A stretch of 64,000 nucleotides of DNA from Roseimarinus sediminis (GCF_050433125.1 NZ_JBNPXV010000008.1:170211-234210); one strand, 5' to 3'; shown: positions 55,626 to 63,827, numbered from the stretch's first letter. The notes: generated by a model from the sequence alone, not told the origin. Translations and numbers: made by a program.

Positions 55626-55775
55626 TCAAAGCCTGACAGCCTCGTGCCTGTCGGGCTTTCTAATTTTAATTAGTGTTGTTTTACCAAGCTGACGTGGTCC
55701 GGTAAGCAATTGGATGAACAAACGTTGATCCTCAATCCTGTTTCTAAAATGCTTATAATGTGTTCGCTTGATCAT
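55626..55775 (-). pseudogene. N-terminal fragment of AAA/DUF4143-type ATPase
   Basis: The minus frame from ATG 55775 reads MIKRTHYKHFRNRIEDQRLF then IQLLTGPRQLGKTTLIK. That is the characteristic beginning of AAA_14/DUF4143 ATPases with the Walker A motif GPRQLGKTT. After 37 such residues it runs into the gpmI terminator and stops at 55626, so most of the ~380-residue protein is missing. The remnant predates or is unrelated to the IS element, which lies on its 5' side and does not cut the frame. Confidence 0.7.
55628..55663 (+). terminator. Rho-independent terminator of gpmI
   Basis: AAAGCCTGACAG and CTGTCGGGCTTT pair with one wobble, 7-nt loop, then TCTAATTTT. It lies 29 nt after the stop. 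Confidence 0.8.
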
Positions 55776-55847
55776 ATCTGTTTGATAAAAGTTCTCTAAC
55801 ACATGAATTTCATTATCTTCTTCTACCTTCCTTTTTGTATTTTTACT

Positions 55848-56981
55848 CTAAGTACATGACAAAAATTTATAAATTCCAATATCATCTTGAAAATAAGCAT
55901 TTAACAGTACTGTTGCAATATAAGTTAAACCATGTTTGAATAGGCTTTTCGCTCTTTTCCCATGCTTTTTGATTGGGATTGGCTTGATATATTTGTCTAA
56001 AAAATCTCCGACCAGGTATGCCCAGGTAAAGGCTACTATTACCAATGCAAACAATTTTTCAATGCGCTCTATATCTGACAAGTGAGTATCTTCAATATTA
56101 AACCCACTTGTTTTCAAAGCCCTAAATGCAGTTTCAATCTGCCATCGTTCTTTGTAAACCTCAAGTGCTTCTTCTGGTTTGTTGAATGAAATAATGATCT
56201 GTAATTCAGGCTTGCCATCTTTGCCTTTTCCTTTCGATGCCGAAAGGTAACAAAGCTGGTTGTTCAAATAAACAATCCGGTGGTTCACCCGGCACCCGTT
56301 CATTGGTAAATCGGCAAACATCCAACTGGCTTTAACCTGTTTTCCATTGTGTGGCTGCAATACCCAAAAGTTCTCACGGATACGGATGTGGTATCGAATT
56401 TTTCTATCATTCAGATATTTGATCCACCTTTCACCTACAAACTCACGATCGGCAGTCAAACACTCCAGAGTTTCTCTGCCAAAGAGGCGGATATAGCGTT
56501 CAACCAATTCAATGCGTTCACTGGTGTTTGAATTGCCAAATTTGGGCAACAACTTAAACAACAATGGGAACGCTACTCCCTGATAAACGATTGCAATTAC
56601 CAGTACATTGATATTTTGCTGTCCGAACTTCCAGTTTGTCCTGTCCATTGCCAGCCGGAAAGGTGGTTTGTGTGGCAATAATCTGAAAATCAATCGTGCT
56701 ATTAAATCGGCATCGAGAATATAATCGGCCATAAAACGTTGAATCCTGCGCAAAGACGAACTCGTACTGGCATGAGAATCAAATGCTGAAGCCAACTTCT
56801 CAAAACCAACCGTTTGCACTTTACAGAGCGCACTGATCATTAAAACAAAGAACTTAACACGTGCCAGATTCCAACCTGATTGTTTATGGAAAATGGAAAC
56901 TAAATCACTATTTTTATGCTCAACTCTGGATGTCATGACTCTTACTTCGAAGTGTGGTAATTTCTTGTAAGATACTGACAT
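55848..56981 (-). CDS. IS4-family DDE transposase
   Basis: 377 residues with DDE features: LAMDRTNWKFG (first Asp), LTADREFVGERW (second Asp), and the YREK-type motif VYKERWQIETAFRALKTSGF with the catalytic Glu. The domain FNIEDTHLSDIERIEKL follows, as in IS4-group elements. The reading frame runs through the left inverted repeat and its TAG stop (55848-55850) falls inside it, one base from the element's end. No frameshift or internal stop is seen, so it is likely functional. Confidence 0.92.
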   Translation of the reverse strand: MSVSYKKLPHFEVRVMTSRVEHKNSDLVSIFHKQSGWNLARVKFFVLMISALCKVQTVGFEKLASAFDSHASTSSSLRRIQRFMADYILDADLIARLIFRLLPHKPPFRLAMDRTNWKFGQQNINVLVIAIVYQGVAFPLLFKLLPKFGNSNTSERIELVERYIRLFGRETLECLTADREFVGERWIKYLNDRKIRYHIRIRENFWVLQPHNGKQVKASWMFADLPMNGCRVNHRIVYLNNQLCYLSASKGKGKDGKPELQIIISFNKPEEALEVYKERWQIETAFRALKTSGFNIEDTHLSDIERIEKLFALVIVAFTWAYLVGDFLDKYIKPIPIKKHGKRAKSLFKHGLTYIATVLLNAYFQDDIGIYKFLSCT

Positions 56982-57013
56982 TCAGAGTTTTAAACAAATA
57001 TTTCAACAGTTAT

Positions 57014-57043
57014 TTTGCTGATAATCAGCTATTTATATTTTTG
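57014..57043 (+). promoter_or_regulatory. Outward-facing promoter at the right end of the IS
   Basis: TTTG (57014-57017), 18-nt spacer, TATTTTTG (57036-57043) fits the Bacteroidota consensus. The -7 box overlaps the right inverted repeat. It points out of the element toward the aldehyde dehydrogenase start 51 nt downstream. Confidence 0.6.
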
Positions 57044-57093
57044 TCATGTAGTAAGATTTTTACTTCAAAGCTTAACAAAAACCAATACAGCTT

Positions 57094-58452
57094 ATGAAAT
57101 CCATTAATCCATACAACAATCAGCTCCTGGCTGAATATACCGAAATGACAGCCGAAGATGTTGCTGCAATCATTGATTTGAATTACGAAGCCTGGCAACG
57201 CTGGAAGGAAACAAGCTTTGCTCATCGTGCCACTTTAATGGAGAAGGCTGCTAAGGTTTTGCGAACGAAAAAGGAAGAACTGGCAATTTTAATTACTGCT
57301 GAAATGGGCAAGCGCATTGCCGAAGCCGAAGCCGAGGTGGAAAAATGTGCCTGGGTTTGCGATTATTATGCCGAACAGGCCGAAACCATGCTGGCCGATG
57401 AAGCCATCGAAACCGACGGACAAAAAAGTATGGCGGTGTTTCAACCCATCGGACCGGTACTGGCAGTGATGCCCTGGAACTACCCCTTCTGGCAGGTGTT
57501 CCGTTTTGCTGCTCCTGCCTTAATGGCCGGGAATGCCGGTTTACTCAAACATGCCTCGAATGTGCAGGGCTGTGCTTTGGCCATCGAAAAAGTTTTTAAA
57601 GAAGCCGGCTTTCCCGAAAATATCTTCCGAACCCTGGTGATTGGCTCACCCAAAGTGGAGGCCGTGATTGCCAATCCGAAGGTGCGGGCGGTAACTTTAA
57701 CGGGCAGCGAAGAAGCCGGACGAAAAGTGGCTGCTGCAGCGGGTAAATATCTGAAAAAATCGGTGCTCGAACTGGGAGGCTCCGATCCCTGCCTTATCCT
57801 CGAAGATGCCAATTTGGATGAGGCCGTTCGTGTGGGTGTGCAAAGCCGGATGCTCACCTCGGGGCAAACCTGTATTGCTGCGAAACGCTTCATTGTGGTG
57901 GAAAGTGTTGCCGATGAATGGCTGGCTAAAATGAAAATTGAAATGGAGCGCTACCAGCCCGGCGATCCGATGAACAGAAATACCCTGCTGGCTCCTTTGG
58001 CAGCACGAAATTTTGTCGACGACATCCAGCAACAAATCAGCGCTTCAGTAAAAATGGGTGCTAAAATTGAAGTGGGCGCACATGGCACTAAGGACGAAAG
58101 TTGTTTCTATCCAATTACCCTGTTGTCAGGTGTAAGTCGCGACATGCCCGTATTTAAATTCGAGACTTTTGGCCCGGTAATAGCAGCCACTGTTGTAAAA
58201 AACGAAGAGGAAGCCATCAAAGTGGCCAACGACAGTTTGTTTGGCCTGGGCGCTGCCATATGGACCAACAACATTGAGCGCGGTGAACGACTTGCACGCC
58301 AAATAGAAGCCGGTGCTGTTTTTGTGAACGGCTTGGTAAAATCTGATCCACGTTTACCCTTTGGTGGAATTAAAAACTCGGGGTTTGGCCGCGAACTGTC
58401 TCATTACGGCATCAAAGAGTTTTGCAACATCAAAAGCATTTGGGTGAAATAA
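57094..58452 (+). CDS. NAD(P)-dependent aldehyde dehydrogenase, succinate-semialdehyde-type
   Basis: 452 residues, short form starting MKSINPYNNQLLAEY, as in the Sad/GabD2-like succinate-semialdehyde dehydrogenases. GPVLAVMPWNYPFWQVFR, VTLTGSEEAGR, the general base LELGGSDP and the nucleophile SGQTCIAAKR are intact, and the C-terminus ELSHYGIKEF is typical. It would oxidise succinate semialdehyde or a related aldehyde in the cytoplasm. Stand-alone gene, directly downstream of the IS, converging on katG. Confidence 0.88.
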   Translation: MKSINPYNNQLLAEYTEMTAEDVAAIIDLNYEAWQRWKETSFAHRATLMEKAAKVLRTKKEELAILITAEMGKRIAEAEAEVEKCAWVCDYYAEQAETMLADEAIETDGQKSMAVFQPIGPVLAVMPWNYPFWQVFRFAAPALMAGNAGLLKHASNVQGCALAIEKVFKEAGFPENIFRTLVIGSPKVEAVIANPKVRAVTLTGSEEAGRKVAAAAGKYLKKSVLELGGSDPCLILEDANLDEAVRVGVQSRMLTSGQTCIAAKRFIVVESVADEWLAKMKIEMERYQPGDPMNRNTLLAPLAARNFVDDIQQQISASVKMGAKIEVGAHGTKDESCFYPITLLSGVSRDMPVFKFETFGPVIAATVVKNEEEAIKVANDSLFGLGAAIWTNNIERGERLARQIEAGAVFVNGLVKSDPRLPFGGIKNSGFGRELSHYGIKEFCNIKSIWVK

Positions 58453-58478
58453 AAAGGTGGGACCAACGCCCCACCTTT
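58453..58478. terminator. Bidirectional terminator between ALDH and katG genes
   Basis: AAAGGTGGG (58453-58461) and CCCACCTTT (58470-58478) form a perfect 9-bp stem with an 8-nt loop. It is flanked by A-rich and T-rich edges. It serves two convergent genes. Confidence 0.75.
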
Positions 58479-58498
58479 CCAATTACCAATGGCATCAA

Positions 58499-60706
58499 CT
58501 ACTTCAGGTCGAAACGGTCAAGGTTCATCACCTTGTTCCACGCCGCCACAAAGTCGCTTATAAATTTCTCGTTGGCATCGCTGCTTGCATACACTTCAGA
58601 CAAGGCCCTCAGTTCGGAATTCGATCCAAATACCAGATCAACCCGGGTACCCGTCCACTTCAGCTTTCCGCTTTTACGGTCAATGCCGTCGAAACATTCT
58701 TCCGAATCGGAATTGGGCCTCCATTCAACATTCATATCGAGCACATTCACAAAGAAATCGTTACTTAACACTCCGGGATTGTCAGTGAATACTCCGTGGT
58801 TTGATCCATCGTAGTTGGTATTCAGTACCCGCATACCTCCCATGAGCACGGTGAGTTCAGGGGCAGTGAGTGTGAGCAACTGGGCTTTATCGACCAGTAA
58901 ATGTTCTGTTGGAATGGAATATTTCTTTTTAAGATAGTTGCGGAAACCATCAGCAACCGGTTCCAGTACTTCAAAGGCTTCCACATCGGTTTGTTCCTGA
59001 GAAGCATCCATGCGTCCGGGCGTAAAGGGAACCGTGATTTTAACCCCGCCCTCTTTGGCTGCTTTTTCCACCGCAGCACAGCCGGCCAAAACGATCAGGT
59101 CGGCAAGCGAGACCTGCTTATTTCCTTTTTGAGCACTGTTAAATTCCTCCTGTATGGCTTCAAGCGCTTTAAGCACTTTCGAAAGCTGCTCAGGATTATT
59201 TACTTCCCAGTCTTTTTGCGGTGTCAGCCTGATGCGTGCACCGTTGGCACCACCCCGTTTATCGGAGCCTCTGAAAGTTGAAGCCGAAGCCCAGGCTGTT
59301 GAGACCAGTTCGGATACCGACAAGCCAGACTTCAGTACTTTGTGCTTCAAATGCTCCATATCGTCGTCATCGATCAGGCTGTGGTTGACTGCCGGAATCG
59401 GATCCTGCCAGATCAGGTCTTCGGCGGGAACTTCGGGCCCCAGGTAACGCGACTTGGGTCCCATGTCGCGGTGGGTCAGTTTGAACCAGGCGCGGGCAAA
59501 GGCATCGGCAAATTCCAGCGGATGCTCATAGAAACGCCTTGAGATCTTTTCATAGGCGGGATCGAAACGCAGCGACAGGTCGGTGGTAAGCATGGTGGGC
59601 TTGTGCTTTTTCGACGGGTCGTGTGCATCGGGCATCTCCGCCCCTGCATTTTTAGCCTCCCACTGATAAGCACCAGCCGGACTCTTGGTCAGCTCCCACT
59701 CGTATTCAAACAGGTTTTTAAAGAAATAATAACTCCACTTCACCGGGGTCTGGGTCCATATCACTTCCAGTCCACTACTGATGGTATCACCCCCCTTTCC
59801 GCTTCCGAACGAGCTTTTCCAGCCAAGTCCCATTTCCTCAAGGGGTGCTGCTTCGGGTTCAGGTCCAACATGCGCAGCATCGCCAGCACCGTGGGTCTTT
59901 CCAAAGGTATGTCCACCGGCAATCAGGGCCACGGTTTCTTCGTCGTTCATGGCCATACGGGCAAAGGTTTCACGAATGTCTTTTGCAGCTGCCACCGGAT
60001 CGGGCTTTCCATCGGGACCTTCGGGATTTACATAAATAAGTCCCATTTGAATGGCCGCCAGCGGATTGTCCATTTTCTTCAGGTCCAGATCGCGATCGTC
60101 GTTTTTCAGCCATTCGCTTTCAGTTCCCCAGTCAACATCTTCTGCGGGCTCCCATACGTCTTCACGCCCGCCTGCAAAGCCGAAGGTTCTGAATCCCATC
60201 GATTCCAGGGCAACATTGCCTGCAAGAATCATCAGGTCGGCCCATGATATGTTCTTTCCATACTTCTGCTTGATGGGCCACAACAAACGACGGGCCTTGT
60301 CGAGGTTGACATTGTCGGGCCAGCTGTTCAGCGGGGCAAAACGTTGCTGCCCCAAGCCGCCACCACCGCGTCCGTCGCCGGTACGGTAGGTTCCGGCACT
60401 GTGCCAGGCCATGCGTATAAACAAGGGACCATAATGCCCGAAGTCGGCAGGCCACCACTCCTGTGAGTCGGTCATCAATCGGTGCAAATCTTCTTTCAGT
60501 GCTTTATAATCGAGGCTTTTGAATGCTTCGACGTAATTGAAATCCTTTTCCATTGGGTTCGACAAGGAAGAATACTGCCGAAGAATATTCATTTTTAACT
60601 GCTTGGGCCACCAATCGCGGTTTTTGGTTCCGCCTCCGCCATGACTGTGTTTTCCACTTGCTCCGGTTACCGGGCATTTGCTGGCATTCTCTGAATTATT
60701 TTCCAT
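58499..60706 (-). CDS. katG: Catalase-peroxidase
   Basis: 735 residues, the usual KatG length. The distal-site RMAWHSAGTYR (catalytic Arg, Trp, His), the Tyr of the cross-linked adduct in LIYVNPEGPDG, and the proximal heme ligand region VALIAGGHTFGKTHGA are all present. The C-terminal duplicated domain is complete. It degrades hydrogen peroxide in the cytoplasm. Control is likely by an oxidative-stress regulator, but I found no clear operator in the 492-nt upstream spacer. Confidence 0.97.
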   Translation of the reverse strand: MENNSENASKCPVTGASGKHSHGGGGTKNRDWWPKQLKMNILRQYSSLSNPMEKDFNYVEAFKSLDYKALKEDLHRLMTDSQEWWPADFGHYGPLFIRMAWHSAGTYRTGDGRGGGGLGQQRFAPLNSWPDNVNLDKARRLLWPIKQKYGKNISWADLMILAGNVALESMGFRTFGFAGGREDVWEPAEDVDWGTESEWLKNDDRDLDLKKMDNPLAAIQMGLIYVNPEGPDGKPDPVAAAKDIRETFARMAMNDEETVALIAGGHTFGKTHGAGDAAHVGPEPEAAPLEEMGLGWKSSFGSGKGGDTISSGLEVIWTQTPVKWSYYFFKNLFEYEWELTKSPAGAYQWEAKNAGAEMPDAHDPSKKHKPTMLTTDLSLRFDPAYEKISRRFYEHPLEFADAFARAWFKLTHRDMGPKSRYLGPEVPAEDLIWQDPIPAVNHSLIDDDDMEHLKHKVLKSGLSVSELVSTAWASASTFRGSDKRGGANGARIRLTPQKDWEVNNPEQLSKVLKALEAIQEEFNSAQKGNKQVSLADLIVLAGCAAVEKAAKEGGVKITVPFTPGRMDASQEQTDVEAFEVLEPVADGFRNYLKKKYSIPTEHLLVDKAQLLTLTAPELTVLMGGMRVLNTNYDGSNHGVFTDNPGVLSNDFFVNVLDMNVEWRPNSDSEECFDGIDRKSGKLKWTGTRVDLVFGSNSELRALSEVYASSDANEKFISDFVAAWNKVMNLDRFDLK

Positions 60707-61198
60707 ATAAACGTGTTTTATTTTTAGTTTTTGACTTATAAACTGATTTAGACCAAAAAGTTAACATGTTAAATAACAAGCAGAATACCGGTTTTGTTGT
60801 TTTGTATCGAACACATTTAGTGAATCCCAAAAAAATTACAGCATCGTTTCAGGCTTGCTTCAGACTTAGTCCAGATAATCTCGAATCTTAAATAAACGAA
60901 GCATTGGATGCCATGAAACTTCTTTTTAAATAATACTTCAATCACAACTCAATCAAATAGTTAATCCATTGAATTTTAATATTTCATTGTAAAAATACTT
61001 CATACTCAACTTCCTTTACAGTAACTGTATATTTATTATACACCCCATACTGTTACAAACTACTATACTGCAAATACCAGCGATAGATTGTCTTGATACT
61101 AAGCTTGTAGTCGCTGCTTTTAATTACAATAATTGGTCAATGAGAATTCCTTTTTTTCTTAATTTTATACTTCCCTGAATAAAGCGATTGTTAACTCA
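60707..61198. other. Gene-free divergent spacer, AT-rich
   Basis: No credible gene. It contains the palindrome TACAGTAACTGTA (61017-61029, 12 of 13 symmetric), a possible operator for the downstream plus-strand gene. No exact promoter box on either strand was found. Confidence 0.45.
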
Positions 61199-62407
61199 AT
61201 GAAGAAAAGAAATAAAGGGAAAAGCCCCCAGCAAATTAAACAGGAGCAAGCTCACCGGAAAAACCTTTATTTGGAAAGAATACACACGGTGATGGATGGT
61301 ATCGCCAGTGAGCCGGCCTATCACCTGCTCGGTCATCTGGAAATTGAATTAATTTATCTTGCGCGCATGCGCCCGTTCAAACTAGAATTCGCGGAATCAA
61401 CAAACATATTTTCCAGGCAAGTCAACGACCATCTTACAACGATACTCAAAAAAACCATGGTTGCCATTGACAACGAAAATACCATGGTCAATTTGTACGA
61501 TTTTTACACTTTAATTGAAACAATTTTCGTGTTCTGGAGAAATACAAACAAAGAATCGTTTCCCCATGCAGCAAAGTTTATCGAACGATTTCCCATTTTC
61601 ACCAATGGTTATGATACTAAACGGCTGGCTGCCTACGAAATGTTTTACAAGAAGATAGAACGTATAGCCTGGAGTATTACCAACGTGTTGGAGATCATTG
61701 CATGGATTAATCCCTTCGAAAACAATGATTGGAACAATAAATCCTTGTTTTTCAATCACTATGTTGTACACCACGAAAAGACGCCGTCTGAAATTCTGGA
61801 AATAGACGGAAAGAAACGACGCATCTTCAGACTTGGCTATGGGACAAAAGATGGTATAACCTGGTTGTCGCTTACACCGGGTAGGCTGGGGAAGCATGGT
61901 CGTATGAAAAATCTTCCATTGAAGGTTTACATCCAAAAACATGCACTTGACCGTATTAAAGAACGCCTGGGAGATGTACTTCATACCATTCACTTTTTTC
62001 TGATAACCAATGCTATTCTTCAATGTGAAGCCTATCCGGCCGGAGGAAATAGTTTTCTTCTGGCCTGTAAATACGATTCGGTTAAACTAGGCTATTTTAA
62101 AGCAACGATCATCGAAGATAAGCTGCTCATTCGAACCTTTCTTTTTCTAACCAACAACGGTACTCCCGAGGGAAAAATGTTGGAAAACCAGCTGGGCATT
62201 CAAAAGGAAGATAAGAAGTACTTTGGCATCGATACACTCAAAGTGTTCATTAATTCGGACATTGAACAGAATGAAAAACTAAAAACTGTCTTTTGCCAGG
62301 CTGGTTGTGGCGATTTATTCGGAATAAGCAAATATTTTTCCGGAAATGATAACCATTTCATCCATTGTGCCGACGCGCTTGCGAAGTACCTGGAAATTCA
62401 AAAATAA
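61199..62407 (+). CDS. Unrecognised 402-residue cytoplasmic protein
   Basis: No signal peptide or membrane segment. The basic N-terminus (MKKRNKGKSPQQIKQEQAHR) is followed by a helix-rich region to ~190 and a mixed alpha/beta second half with LPLKVYIQKHALDRIKERLG (around residues 241-260) and FFLITNAILQC. The spread of charged and aromatic residues is that of a real globular protein. I recognise no family. It stands alone between katG and the HU-like gene, about 490 and 363 nt from them. The gene could be lineage-specific. Confidence 0.7.
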   Translation: MKKRNKGKSPQQIKQEQAHRKNLYLERIHTVMDGIASEPAYHLLGHLEIELIYLARMRPFKLEFAESTNIFSRQVNDHLTTILKKTMVAIDNENTMVNLYDFYTLIETIFVFWRNTNKESFPHAAKFIERFPIFTNGYDTKRLAAYEMFYKKIERIAWSITNVLEIIAWINPFENNDWNNKSLFFNHYVVHHEKTPSEILEIDGKKRRIFRLGYGTKDGITWLSLTPGRLGKHGRMKNLPLKVYIQKHALDRIKERLGDVLHTIHFFLITNAILQCEAYPAGGNSFLLACKYDSVKLGYFKATIIEDKLLIRTFLFLTNNGTPEGKMLENQLGIQKEDKKYFGIDTLKVFINSDIEQNEKLKTVFCQAGCGDLFGISKYFSGNDNHFIHCADALAKYLEIQK

Positions 62408-62455
62408 AAAAGCGCTGTTATCTTAATTCAGCTTCAACATTGTTCGCTTGAGTAA

Positions 62456-62482
62456 AGATTGCTTCGCTGCGCTACCAATGAC
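62456..62482. repeat. Remnant of a dispersed Bacteroidota intergenic repeat
   Basis: AGATTGCTTCGCTGCGCTAC followed by CAATGAC resembles, on the opposite strand, the GTCATTG...GAAGCAATCT type sequences scattered in many Bacteroidota genomes. Copy number in this genome cannot be judged here. Confidence 0.35.
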
Positions 62483-62678
62483 CTGATTATGCAGCTTAAA
62501 GTGGTGGCGCTGAGCATTGCCTTGCTTACTGTTTCGTTCCAGTCGTGGAAAGCAGCCACGAGGAATCCGACAGAGCGTTTGAGGTATGAATAGTCAGGCT
62601 TTCACTTACAAAATACACCAAAGGAAATAATTGAAAGGACAAGACCTTTACAGTAAAAGAATCTAAGTTGCTTTCAAA

Positions 62679-62737
62679 TTAATGCGCCTTATTTGTTCTT
62701 TTAATGCGCCTTATTTTGTAAATTACTGCACCTTAAT
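62679..62737 (+). repeat. Three 22-bp spaced direct repeats upstream of the HU-like gene
   Basis: TTAATGCGCCTTATTT occurs at 62679-62694 and again at 62701-62716. A third, decayed copy TTACTGCACCTTAAT starts at 62723 (12 of 15 matches). The period is exactly 22 bp in both steps. The spacing, two helical turns, suggests repeated binding of a regulator on one DNA face, within 100 bp of the start codon at 62771. The rest of the 62408-62770 spacer holds no gene. Confidence 0.6.
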
Positions 62738-62770
62738 ACTCCATAAGGTCTTATCCAAATACCACCGATC

Positions 62771-63157
62771 ATGGCACTTAAATACAAAATTGTTTCGACC
62801 TATCGTCCCGGAGAAGGCAGAAGCGGCCAACAACTCTGGTTTCCCAAACTAAGCGGTTCAGAACAGATCACACTGCGGGAAGTAGCCCGCATATTGCAAA
62901 GCTGGTCGACAGCCAGCCAGGCCGATGTTTACCTGATTGTAAGAGGCCTGGTCGATTTGATTCCCCGGCTGCTGACCGACGGAAAGACGGTGAAGCTCGA
63001 CGAACTGGGAACCTTTCGCCTGCATGCCAAAGTAAACACCAGCGACACCCCTGAGGCAGTAACAGCAAAAAACATCAGGGAGTTACGCATCAGTTTCCGG
63101 CCCGACAAGCAAATTAAAGAACAGTTGAAAAATGTAAAATTTGAGAAAGTAAAGTAA
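62771..63157 (+). CDS. HU-related DNA-binding protein (Bacteroidota type)
   Basis: 128 residues. MALKYKIVSTYRPGEG is the opening of the Bacteroidota HU-related family (histone-like DNA-binding protein). The dimer core has LREVARILQSWSTASQADVY and VDLIPRLLTDGKTVKLDELG, and FRLHAK precedes the DNA-binding arm region, ending with a basic tail. It should bend or coat DNA as a nucleoid component. Repeats upstream may be autoregulatory. It precedes the tRNA array. Confidence 0.9.
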   Translation: MALKYKIVSTYRPGEGRSGQQLWFPKLSGSEQITLREVARILQSWSTASQADVYLIVRGLVDLIPRLLTDGKTVKLDELGTFRLHAKVNTSDTPEAVTAKNIRELRISFRPDKQIKEQLKNVKFEKVK

Positions 63158-63281
63158 GCATTCTGATGCCAGGCCTCTGAAGGCTATTTCTCTTCGCCCA
63201 GGTAAAAAAGGCAGCGCATCGGCCTGGTATTGGGGTGCTTCGTCGTTTCATTTTGAATAGGGCGAAAAAAGAAGAAAATAA

Positions 63282-63313
63282 TTTATGAAAAAAAAGAAAA
63301 ACCTCTATATTTG
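63282..63313 (+). promoter_or_regulatory. Promoter of the tRNA-like array
   Basis: TTTA (63282-63285), 20-nt spacer, TATATTTG (63306-63313), a perfect TAnnTTTG box. It is followed by a leader hairpin GCTCTT/AAGAGC (63318-63334) and then the first tRNA-like unit at 63357. Confidence 0.65.
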
Positions 63314-63356
63314 CACCGCTCTTAAGAAAAGAGCAGGTAGTACAACTTGAATTAAT

Positions 63357-63430
63357 GGCGAGCTAGCTCAGCTGCTTAGAGCGTCCCGGTTTATAACCGG
63401 GAAGGTCGACAGTGAAAGCCCGCCAAAACA
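63357..63430 (+). pseudogene. tRNA-like unit 1, degenerate
   Basis: GGCGAGCTAGCTCAGCTGCT matches the 5' part of the tRNA-Met at 63754. The anticodon arm is perfect (CCCGG-TTTATAA-CCGGG, formal anticodon UAU), but the T-arm is disrupted (GACAG TGAAAGC CCGCC). The 3' acceptor strand is replaced by AAAACA, so no acceptor stem can form. A 25-nt AT-rich linker follows. Confidence 0.7.
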
Positions 63431-63455
63431 AAGTTAGAATTGAAATAATAGAAAT

Positions 63456-63529
63456 GGCGAGGTAGCTCAGCTGCCTAGAGCGTCCCGGTTTATAACCGGG
63501 AAGGTCGACAGTTAAAGCCCGTCAAAACA
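63456..63529 (+). pseudogene. tRNA-like unit 2, degenerate
   Basis: Same layout as unit 1, 99 bp later. GGCGAGGTAGCTCAGCTGCC opens it, the UAU anticodon arm is intact, the T-arm GACAG TTAAAGC CCGTC pairs at 4 of 5 positions, and the acceptor 3' strand is again missing (AAAACA). Linker of 25-26 nt follows. Confidence 0.7.
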
Positions 63530-63554
63530 AAGTTAGAATTGAAATAATAGAAAT

Positions 63555-63728
63555 GGCGAGGTAGCTCAGCTNNNNNNNNNNNNNNNNNNNNNNNNNNNNN
63601 NNNNNNNNNNNNNNNNNNNNNNNNNNNNNNNNNNNNNNNNNNNNNNNNNNNNNNNNNNNNNNNNNNNNNCTGCCTAGAGCGTCCCGGTTTATAACCGGGA
63701 AGGTCGACAGTTAAAGCCCGTCAAAACA
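63555..63728 (+). pseudogene. tRNA-like units 3 and following, interrupted by assembly gap
   Basis: Unit 3 starts at 63555 and disappears into 98 N (63572-63669). The sequence resumes in the D-arm of a later unit (CTGCCTAGAGCG) identical to unit 2 through 63728. The number of units hidden in the gap is unknown, since repeats of this identity collapse in short-read assembly. Confidence 0.65.
63572..63669. other. Assembly gap (98 N) within the tRNA-like array
   Basis: Unresolved bases. If exactly one period were missing, 97 nt would fit, so the length neither proves nor excludes further units. Confidence 0.95.
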
Positions 63729-63753
63729 AAGTTAGAATTGAAATAATAGAAAT

Positions 63754-63827
63754 GGCGAGGTAGCTCAGCTGGTTAGAGCGCATGATTCATAATCATGAGG
63801 TCGGCGGTTCAAGCCCGCCTCTCGCTA
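63754..63827 (+). tRNA. tRNA-Met (anticodon CAU), elongator-like
   Basis: Complete cloverleaf: acceptor GGCGAGG pairs with TCTCGCT (G-T at both ends), D-arm GCTCAGCTGGTTAGAGC, anticodon arm CATGA-TTCATAA-TCATG with CAT at 34-36, and T-arm GGCGG-TTCAAGC-CCGCC. CCA is not encoded. The absence of a C1-A72 mismatch argues for elongator Met, or Ile2 after lysidine modification, over initiator. It is the last unit of the 99-bp array and has its own terminator. Confidence 0.9.

Larger units (their letters stand above)
55847..57056. mobile_element. IS4-family insertion sequence, complete (~1210 bp)
   Basis: The ends carry 20-bp inverted repeats: left TCTAAGTACATGACAAAAAT (55847-55866), and right (57037-57056, read inward on the minus strand) TCTTACTACATGACAAAAAT, 18 of 20 identical. 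The 7-bp sequence TTTTTAC directly flanks both ends (55840-55846 and 57057-57063), an apparent target duplication; 8 bp is possible depending on the end base. One intact transposase gene fills the element. All parts look undamaged, which suggests recent insertion. It lies between the gpmI side and the aldehyde dehydrogenase gene. Confidence 0.85.

Noticed and set aside
59603..60247. 214-codon plus-strand frame opposite katG
   Set aside because: KatG on the other strand is unambiguous and the frame has no family features.
63357..63728. Functional tRNA-Ile(UAU) genes
   Set aside because: The anticodon arm is perfect but no acceptor stem can be formed and T-arms are disrupted.
63357..63827. CRISPR array
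   Set aside because: The regular repeats contain tRNA D-arm and anticodon-arm sequences, spacers are identical instead of unique and no cas genes are near.
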